Shown here piece by piece: positions 8,198 through 13,499 of a DNA stretch of 13,499 nucleotides (the first letter of the stretch is position 1; each line of letters opens with the position of its first letter). A program made the position numbers and the translations under genes. The DNA lies in assembly GCA_022565745.1 (NCBI GenBank), contig JAIUMB010000055.1, forward strand, positions 1-13,499. The letters run 5' to 3'. This DNA comes from Cryomorphaceae bacterium (lineage in GTDB: Bacteria; Bacteroidota; Bacteroidia; Flavobacteriales; Schleiferiaceae). Below the pieces are notes generated by a model that was not told the DNA's origin, did not search any database, and worked only from the letters and a program-made list of their open reading frames with translations.

Positions 8198-8225
8198 TAA
8201 AGGCAGGTGATATACCCTGCCTTTA
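8198..8225 (-). terminator. Intrinsic terminator of the gyrA-TPR transcript
   Basis: A perfect 10-bp inverted repeat, TAAAGGCAGG and CCTGCCTTTA, encloses an 8-base loop. On the minus strand its 3' arm ends in TTTA followed by TTCTT, giving a moderately U-rich tail. It begins 11 bases after the stop codon of the TPR gene, the right place and direction to end that transcript. The arms are symmetric and start with TAAA, so weak function on the other strand is possible, but no plus-strand gene leads into it. Confidence 0.8.
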
Positions 8226-8236
8226 CATTTGAGCAA

Positions 8237-9607
8237 TTACTTGCTTAAAGCTGCTTCTATTTCATCATCTATAGCCAATGCTTTTTCCTTGCTCCCTGTC
8301 TTAAAGTAAACTTGTTGCAAGGCACGTAAAACATCAACATCACCAGGATTAACTTCATTGGCTTTTTGAAAATACGGCAACGCTTTTTTGAACACTTCTT
8401 TTTGTTCTGCTTTGAGCTTGTCATATTTCTTCATATCAGCTGCACTGGTGGTCAACTTATTCATTTTTTCAACGAATTTATTGGCTTCGTCGATATACAA
8501 TACCCCCATCATATAGTTGGCATCGGCATGTTCAGGATCAATCTCTAATGCGCCTGCATACGCCTCCTTTGCCTTGTCAAAATCCTTGATGTTGCTGTAA
8601 TACAATGTTCCTTTAATGTACAAAAACAAAGGGTTTTCAGGATCATTTTTCAACGAAGCATCGATGTTGGCAATGGCTTTCTCGTATTCTTCGTTTTCAA
8701 GGAAAATGGACAATTCCTCTCTTATCAACTCTTCGTTTTCGGGGAATAATTTACGCGCTTTACCAATGGTCTCTTTATATTTTTCAACTTGATCAAACTG
8801 TCTGTACGACAATGCCAACATTTTATAAAGTTCAGCCGTAACAGGTTCAGACTGACGAACTTCAATATGAGTGCCTCGCTCTTCCGATACTTTAGCTGTT
8901 TTCTCATTGGGGAAAATTTCAAACTTACCAGTTTCAACATTTTTCCCTTCAAATGAAATGCCTTTGTAACCCATATCAATAAGCTCTTCAAAGTGCTTAA
9001 TGGCAGTTTCGTAATCCTGATTACTCACCATCATCAAGCCGGCATTGTAATACAATGACGTATCAATGCGATTGATGGGGTCTTTTTGTGCATAAGCATA
9101 CGCCGTCATGAAGTCGTCATAAGCCTTTTGACGATACATTTTGGCATCTTCTTCATTGCCTTGTTGGATGGCCATTTGCGCCATTTGATCAAACTGGGCT
9201 CCACGTTGCGTGATCAATGGTAAAATGCCAGGAATGGCGTTTTTAGACTGGTCACGAAAGTAATTCTTCTTGATGCTTGTTTCGTAAGCATAACTCTTAA
9301 AGAAATACGCTAAAGCTTTGTCCAAGGCTTCATCATCAAGTGCGCGAATGTCTTCATCCTTAGATTGGGAAATGGCCATATGAATACGTGCATAATAATG
9401 CAAGTATTTGCCCATATTCTTCTTTGAGACAGAAGCGGCATCCTTACCTTGAATGATTTCGTGTGCATTGTCAATGTACTCTTTGGCCTCTTTGACATCT
9501 TGTCTTTGATCAATGGCTATAATGGCACTGGAGATATGTGTGCTCTCTTGCGCAAATATGGCGAATGACAAAAGCGTGGTGGCAATAATCAATATTTTTT
9601 TCATCAC
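8237..9607 (-). CDS. Secreted tetratricopeptide-repeat protein
   Basis: A protein of 456 residues. Residues 1-19 form a signal peptide (basic MMKK, a hydrophobic core, and a likely cut after AIFA before Gln20), so the protein is probably periplasmic. The rest is helical and rich in Lys, Glu and Ala. TPR-like units are seen at about 185-214, 258-291, 292-325, 326-359 (with EIDPEHADA leading into the next), 360-380 and 408-445. A charged stretch (383-405) interrupts the C-terminal repeats. No catalytic motif is visible, so it is presumably a protein-binding scaffold; its partner is unknown. It lies 42 bases downstream of gyrA on the same strand without a terminator between, and a strong terminator follows it, so it is probably made from the gyrA transcript. 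No functional link with gyrase follows from that alone. Confidence 0.85.
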   Translation of the reverse strand: MMKKILIIATTLLSFAIFAQESTHISSAIIAIDQRQDVKEAKEYIDNAHEIIQGKDAASVSKKNMGKYLHYYARIHMAISQSKDEDIRALDDEALDKALAYFFKSYAYETSIKKNYFRDQSKNAIPGILPLITQRGAQFDQMAQMAIQQGNEEDAKMYRQKAYDDFMTAYAYAQKDPINRIDTSLYYNAGLMMVSNQDYETAIKHFEELIDMGYKGISFEGKNVETGKFEIFPNEKTAKVSEERGTHIEVRQSEPVTAELYKMLALSYRQFDQVEKYKETIGKARKLFPENEELIREELSIFLENEEYEKAIANIDASLKNDPENPLFLYIKGTLYYSNIKDFDKAKEAYAGALEIDPEHADANYMMGVLYIDEANKFVEKMNKLTTSAADMKKYDKLKAEQKEVFKKALPYFQKANEVNPGDVDVLRALQQVYFKTGSKEKALAIDDEIEAALSK

Positions 9608-9649
9608 GGATTAATTTACTTTTTAAAGTTAACAGTTGAGTTCTAGCCC

Positions 9650-12175
9650 CTATTCATTAACCGGAGCATCCCCTTCATCATTATTGTTGTCAACAACCTT
9701 GCCATCCATCGATTCTCCTGCTATCAGATCTTCATCAATGGCTGCTGGTACGCGGGCAACGGACGCAATGGCGTCATCGTCTTTCAATTTGATGAGTCTC
9801 ACCCCTTGGGTGTTACGCCCCATCAATCTCATGCCACTTACACTCATTCTGATGGTTATGCCCCTTCGGTTAATGATGATCAAATCATTGTCATCGGTCA
9901 CGGCCTTGATGGCTACCAATGCACCTGTTTTTTCGGTAATGTTGATGGTTTTCACCCCTTTTCCTCCTCTATTGGTGATGCGGTATTCCTCAAGGTTAGA
10001 TCGCTTACCGTAACCGCGTTCACTTACAACCATGATATCGGCTTCACCTGGTTTAATGGTAATGGCACCTACCAATTCATCATTATCATCGGCCAATTTG
10101 ACACCGCGAACTCCTGAAGCTGTTCTTCCCATTGGACGAACCAATGACTCGTTAAATCGAATCGCCTTTCCGCTGCGAACGGCCATCACGATGTCACACT
10201 CTCCATCGGTGAGCTTAGCCTCTAAAAGCTGATCACCTTCACGTACTTTAACTGCGTGAATACCGTTCACCCTTGGACGACTGTATGCTTCAAGTGTGGT
10301 TTTCTTAATGATGCCTTTTTTGGTCACCAATACCACATAATGATTGTTGATGTATTCTTCTTCGGTAAGATTTTCTACATTGATAAAGGCCATCACTTTA
10401 TCATCAGGTGTAATATTGATGAGGTTTTGAATGGCTCTTCCCTTACTGGCTTTTGAACCTTCTGGTATTTCATACACTTTTAACCAATAACACTTGCCGT
10501 GTTCTGAGAAGAACAACAAGTAATTGTGGTTTCTAGCAACAAAAACGTGTTCCACAAAGTCCTGATCACGCGTGGTGGCGCCTCGTTGGCCCACACCTCC
10601 CCTACCTTGGGTCTTGTATTCAGACAGTAAAGTGCGCTTGATATATCCAGCATGAGAAACGGTAATGACCACTTCTTCATTGGGAATCATATCTTCAATA
10701 CTTACTTCTCCACCTGATAACTCAATGTCTGTTCTGCGCTCATCGCCGTACTTTTCTTTGATTTCAAGCATCTCATCCTTGATGATTTGCATGCGAAGCT
10801 CTTTATCGGCCAATACGCTCTTAAGATAGTCGATGGTTTTCATCAATTCATCATATTCTGAGCGCAGTTTTTCTTGCTCTAGTCCGGTCAACTGACGCAA
10901 ACGCATTTCAACAATGGCGCGCGCTTGAACTTCCGACAGTTCAAATCGGTCAATCAACTTCTTGCGGGCTTCGTCTGCATTTCCAGAACCTCTGATGATC
11001 GCTATTACTTCATCAATATTATCTGATGCGATGATCAAGCCTTCTAAAATATGTGCCCGCTCCTCTGCTTTTCTCAAGTCGTATTGGGTACGACGAACCA
11101 CAACTTCATGACGAAACTCCACAAAGTGTTGGATAAGATCTTTGAGATTAACCGCTTCTGGTCGGCCTTTTACCAAGCAAATATTATTGACACTGAAAGA
11201 CGTTTGAAGGGCGGTGTATTTGAATAATTTGTTGAGTACAACATTGGGGATGGCGTCTTTTTTCATCACGTAAACGATGCGCATACCATTGCGGTCGCTC
11301 TCGTCACGAATATCAGCTATACCATCTATTTTCTTGTCATTTACCAAATCAGCCGTTTTCTTAATCATTTCGGCTTTGTTAACCTGGTAAGGGATTTCCG
11401 TGACAACAATACAATCACGGCCTCTCACCTCTTCAAAGTTGGCGCGGGCTCGAACAACAATTCTGCCTCGACCGGTTTCAAAGGCATCTCTTACGCCTTC
11501 ATATCCATAAATGATACCTCCTGTTGGAAAATCTGGTGCTTTGATGTATTGCATCAAACCAGCAACATCAATATCGGGGTTTTCTATGTAAGCCGCAACA
11601 CCATCAGACACTTCACTTAAGTTGTGAGGTGGCATATTGGTGGCCATACCAACCGCAATACCAGACGCACCATTGACCAATAAATTAGGAATGCGTGTTG
11701 GAAGAACGGTTGGTTCTTTTAATGTATCGTCAAAATTTAATTGAAAATCAACCGTTTCTTTTTCAATATCCGAAAGCATTTCTTCAGATATTTTTCTTAA
11801 ACGCGCTTCGGTATAACGCATGGCCGCCGGACTATCTCCGTCGACAGAGCCAAAGTTACCTTGGCCATCAACCAGCATATATCTCAACGACCAACTCTGA
11901 GCCATACGAACCATGGTGTCGTAAACGCTGGAATCACCGTGCGGGTGATATTTACCAAGCACCTCCCCTACAATACGGGCCGACTTTTTATAAGACTTAT
12001 TGGATTGAACACCCAGTTCATGCATTCCGAATAAAACCCTCCTGTGAACGGGCTTTAATCCATCGCGCACATCTGGTAATGCACGTGATACAATAACCGA
12101 CATCGAGTAATCGATGTAAGAGGATTTCATTTCCTCCTCAATGTTTATAGGAATAATTCTTTCACCTTCAGCCAT
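9650..12175 (-). CDS. gyrA: DNA gyrase subunit A
   Basis: A protein of 841 residues, the usual size. GyrA is the DNA-breaking and rejoining subunit of the A2B2 gyrase that introduces negative supercoils using ATP. The N-terminal winged-helix and tower domains hold catalytic Tyr121 in AAMRYTE. The quinolone-determining region HPHGDSSVYDT has Ser82 and Asp86, equivalent to E. coli Ser83 and Asp87, so the common resistance substitutions are absent. The C-terminal beta-pinwheel (about 500-810) carries a GyrA box in variant form QGRGGVG (523-529) and repeating blade motifs such as NRGGKG (735-740). The presence of the box argues for gyrase rather than topoisomerase IV ParC. A 30-residue acidic tail follows. 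The gene diverges from clpC and is followed by the TPR gene. gyrB is not in the window. Confidence 0.96.
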   Translation of the reverse strand: MAEGERIIPINIEEEMKSSYIDYSMSVIVSRALPDVRDGLKPVHRRVLFGMHELGVQSNKSYKKSARIVGEVLGKYHPHGDSSVYDTMVRMAQSWSLRYMLVDGQGNFGSVDGDSPAAMRYTEARLRKISEEMLSDIEKETVDFQLNFDDTLKEPTVLPTRIPNLLVNGASGIAVGMATNMPPHNLSEVSDGVAAYIENPDIDVAGLMQYIKAPDFPTGGIIYGYEGVRDAFETGRGRIVVRARANFEEVRGRDCIVVTEIPYQVNKAEMIKKTADLVNDKKIDGIADIRDESDRNGMRIVYVMKKDAIPNVVLNKLFKYTALQTSFSVNNICLVKGRPEAVNLKDLIQHFVEFRHEVVVRRTQYDLRKAEERAHILEGLIIASDNIDEVIAIIRGSGNADEARKKLIDRFELSEVQARAIVEMRLRQLTGLEQEKLRSEYDELMKTIDYLKSVLADKELRMQIIKDEMLEIKEKYGDERRTDIELSGGEVSIEDMIPNEEVVITVSHAGYIKRTLLSEYKTQGRGGVGQRGATTRDQDFVEHVFVARNHNYLLFFSEHGKCYWLKVYEIPEGSKASKGRAIQNLINITPDDKVMAFINVENLTEEEYINNHYVVLVTKKGIIKKTTLEAYSRPRVNGIHAVKVREGDQLLEAKLTDGECDIVMAVRSGKAIRFNESLVRPMGRTASGVRGVKLADDNDELVGAITIKPGEADIMVVSERGYGKRSNLEEYRITNRGGKGVKTINITEKTGALVAIKAVTDDNDLIIINRRGITIRMSVSGMRLMGRNTQGVRLIKLKDDDAIASVARVPAAIDEDLIAGESMDGKVVDNNNDEGDAPVNE

Positions 12176-12268
12176 AATGTCAGCTTATATATTTCGGTTG
12201 TACTACGAGTTCTTTGATCCAACACAATAAATGTATGAGACCGTTTAAGACGCTTTTGCCTTAGAAAG

Positions 12269-12276
12269 CAAAAATA
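12269..12276 (-). promoter_or_regulatory. Candidate -7 box of the gyrA promoter
   Basis: The minus strand reads TATTTTTG, matching TAnnTTTG, 93 bases upstream of the gyrA ATG. No TTG is found at the usual -33 distance. In this AT-rich region a chance match is possible, so this is only a candidate. Confidence 0.3.
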
Positions 12277-12363
12277 CATTCATCGAAAACGATTTGATGG
12301 CTTAAATGCGAAATTTTAGGTGTTAATTATACACATTCGGTGTTAAAAAAAAATACATTATTA

Positions 12364-12388
12364 ACAACGATAATGGTTTTGTCGTTGT
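12364..12388. repeat. Inverted repeat upstream of clpC (operator-like)
   Basis: ACAACGA (12364-12370) and TCGTTGT (12382-12388) are perfect reverse complements separated by 11 bases. The right arm touches the TAGATTTG candidate -7 box of clpC, so a protein bound here would cover the region between the -33 and -7 elements. It is not followed by a T run and is too weak for a terminator. The regulator is unknown. Confidence 0.45.
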
Positions 12389-12395
12389 AGATTTG
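12388..12395 (+). promoter_or_regulatory. Candidate -7 box of the clpC promoter
   Basis: TAGATTTG fits the TAnnTTTG consensus and is the only plus-strand match in the gap. It ends 118 bases before the clpC ATG, implying a leader of about 110 bases. There is no clear TTG at the -33 position. Confidence 0.35.
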
Positions 12396-12513
12396 GTGTC
12401 ACTTGATTTTTTTTAAGGTTTGACATTTTTTCAAAGTGTTCAAACATGGCACAACATTCGTACGTTATATAACAAAGGGATATTTTAGCCCAACAACAAT
12501 TGATATTATTCCA

Positions 12514-13499
12514 ATGGAAGAGAATTTTTCACCCCGAGTAAAAGATGTCATCAGCTTTAGCAAAGAAGAGGCGCTAAGATTGGGACATGACTTTATAGGA
12601 ACAGAGCACTTAATGCTTGGCTTGATCCGCGAAGGAGAAGGCAGTGCCATACAAATTTTACACGATCTAGGTGTCGATACAGAATCGGTTCGTCATAAAA
12701 TCGAATCCGTAAATGCGCCAAATATTACGGCATCAATTACCCCTGGTAAAAACTTGCCGTTGACCAGACAAGCAGAAAAAGCCCTAAAGACTACCTTTCT
12801 AGAGGCTAAGTTGTTTCGCAGCTCAACGATAAGAACCAGTCATTTGCTTCTTTGCATTCTTCGCAATGAAGACGACCCAACTTCGCGCATATTGGCCCAG
12901 TTTAACGTTGATTACGAAACCGTTAAAATGGAGTACCAAATGCATTTTTCAGACGACCAAAAAGATTTTCGCAACCGCTCTTCTCAAGATACAGAAGGAC
13001 CAAGCATGTCTTTTTCTGAAGAAGAAGATGACATGGGTGATCGCGGCCCGGGAGCCGGCAGAAGCAGTGGCGCTGGATCAGGCAGCCCCCGTGGTGGTCG
13101 CGCCGATGGCAAAAACAAAACCCCAGTTTTAGATAACTTTGGCCGTGACCTAACAGCAATGGCTGAAGATGGTAAACTCGACCCCGTTGTGGGAAGAGAA
13201 ATGGAGATTGAGCGGGTATCGCAAATCTTGAGTCGCAGAAAGAAAAACAATCCGCTTCTTATTGGCGAACCAGGTGTGGGTAAATCTGCAATCGCTGAAG
13301 GATTGGCTTTGAGGATTGTTCAACACAAAGTAAGCCGCGTACTCTTCAACAAGCGCGTAATTACGCTCGATCTCGCATCACTTGTGGCTGGAACAAAATA
13401 TCGCGGCCAATTTGAAGAGCGCATGAAGGCATTGATGAATGAGTTGGAAAAGAATGAAGACATCATTTTATTCATCGATGAATTACACACCATCGTTGG
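12514..13499 (+). CDS. clpC: ATP-dependent Clp protease ATP-binding subunit ClpC (5' part, cut by window end)
   Basis: The frame opens at the ATG at 12514 and runs without a stop for 328 codons plus two bases to the window edge; family members have roughly 800-850 residues, so about 40 percent is visible. ClpC is a hexameric AAA+ unfoldase that feeds substrates into the ClpP peptidase. The N-terminal domain shows the two Clp_N repeats (about 12-64, with FIGTEHLMLGLI, and 82-140, with RTSHLLLCIL). An acidic, then Gly/Ser/Arg-rich linker (168-199) follows. The first AAA+ module starts with LDNFGRDLT and has Walker A GEPGVGKS (251-258) and Walker B ILFIDE (318-323). The middle (UVR) domain and second AAA+ module that separate ClpC from ClpA and ClpB lie outside the window; the assignment rests on the ClpC-like N domain and start. 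It diverges from gyrA. Confidence 0.92.
   Translation, partial: MEENFSPRVKDVISFSKEEALRLGHDFIGTEHLMLGLIREGEGSAIQILHDLGVDTESVRHKIESVNAPNITASITPGKNLPLTRQAEKALKTTFLEAKLFRSSTIRTSHLLLCILRNEDDPTSRILAQFNVDYETVKMEYQMHFSDDQKDFRNRSSQDTEGPSMSFSEEEDDMGDRGPGAGRSSGAGSGSPRGGRADGKNKTPVLDNFGRDLTAMAEDGKLDPVVGREMEIERVSQILSRRKKNNPLLIGEPGVGKSAIAEGLALRIVQHKVSRVLFNKRVITLDLASLVAGTKYRGQFEERMKALMNELEKNEDIILFIDELHTIV

Larger units (their letters stand above)
12176..12513. other. Divergent intergenic region between gyrA and clpC
   Basis: This 338-base stretch has no credible gene and is strongly AT-rich with several A and T runs (for example around 12346-12354 and 12405-12413). It must carry the promoters of gyrA (leftward) and clpC (rightward). 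Candidate -7 boxes for both, a 7-bp-arm inverted repeat and a 10-base palindrome GTTATATAAC (12464-12473) lie in it. No CIRCE element (TTAGCACTC-N9-GAGTGCTAA) was seen. Confidence 0.7.

Noticed and set aside
8024..8236. 70-codon minus-strand open frame between terC and the TPR gene
   Set aside because: Its start is inside the spacer and terminator of the upstream gene, it has no motif, and the composition looks non-coding.
9636..10013. Plus-strand open frame of 125 codons inside the gyrA end
   Set aside because: It is an antisense shadow of the GyrA C-terminal domain; its Ser/Leu/Met-rich translation follows from the complementary codons.

Overview
The window reads as a chromosomal housekeeping stretch from a member of the Bacteroidota, most likely a Flavobacteriales-type marine or free-living bacterium. 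The reasons are the protein styles (Bacteroidota-type GlmM, membrane-anchored EEP hydrolase, GyrA and ClpC versions), the general lack of Shine-Dalgarno sequences before the start codons, and several upstream boxes of the TAnnTTTG type, the -7 element of Bacteroidota promoters. The exact genus cannot be named from the sequence alone. I see no phage, IS element, CRISPR array, rRNA or tRNA.

Left arm (1-5355, plus strand). A candidate promoter precedes glmM (phosphoglucosamine mutase, cell-wall amino-sugar synthesis). glmM is followed after 21 bases by a large class V aminotransferase-fold enzyme, which overlaps by 4 bases a NifS/IscS-like cysteine desulfurase. These three probably form one transcript. 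After a 147-base AT-rich gap comes a membrane-anchored endonuclease/exonuclease/phosphatase-family hydrolase that seems to use a TTG start.

Middle (5403-9607, minus strand). A TerC/Alx-family membrane protein is followed one base later by a lone OppA-type solute-binding lipoprotein; the pair is probably one operon converging on the EEP gene. Upstream of terC lies a 277-base gap that holds a clear intrinsic terminator ending the previous minus-strand unit. That unit is gyrA followed 42 bases later by a secreted TPR-repeat protein.

Right arm (9650-13499). gyrA (minus) and clpC (plus, cut by the window end at codon 329) diverge from a 338-base AT-rich regulatory region. It contains candidate -7 boxes for both directions and a 7-bp-arm inverted repeat next to the clpC box. 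clpC is intact as far as it is visible, through the Walker B motif of its first AAA+ module.

I found no convincing new multi-gene system. The more interesting points are the tandem pair of unequal class V PLP enzymes, the orphan peptide-binding lipoprotein tied to TerC, the possibly leaderless terC promoter, and the operator-like repeat before clpC.
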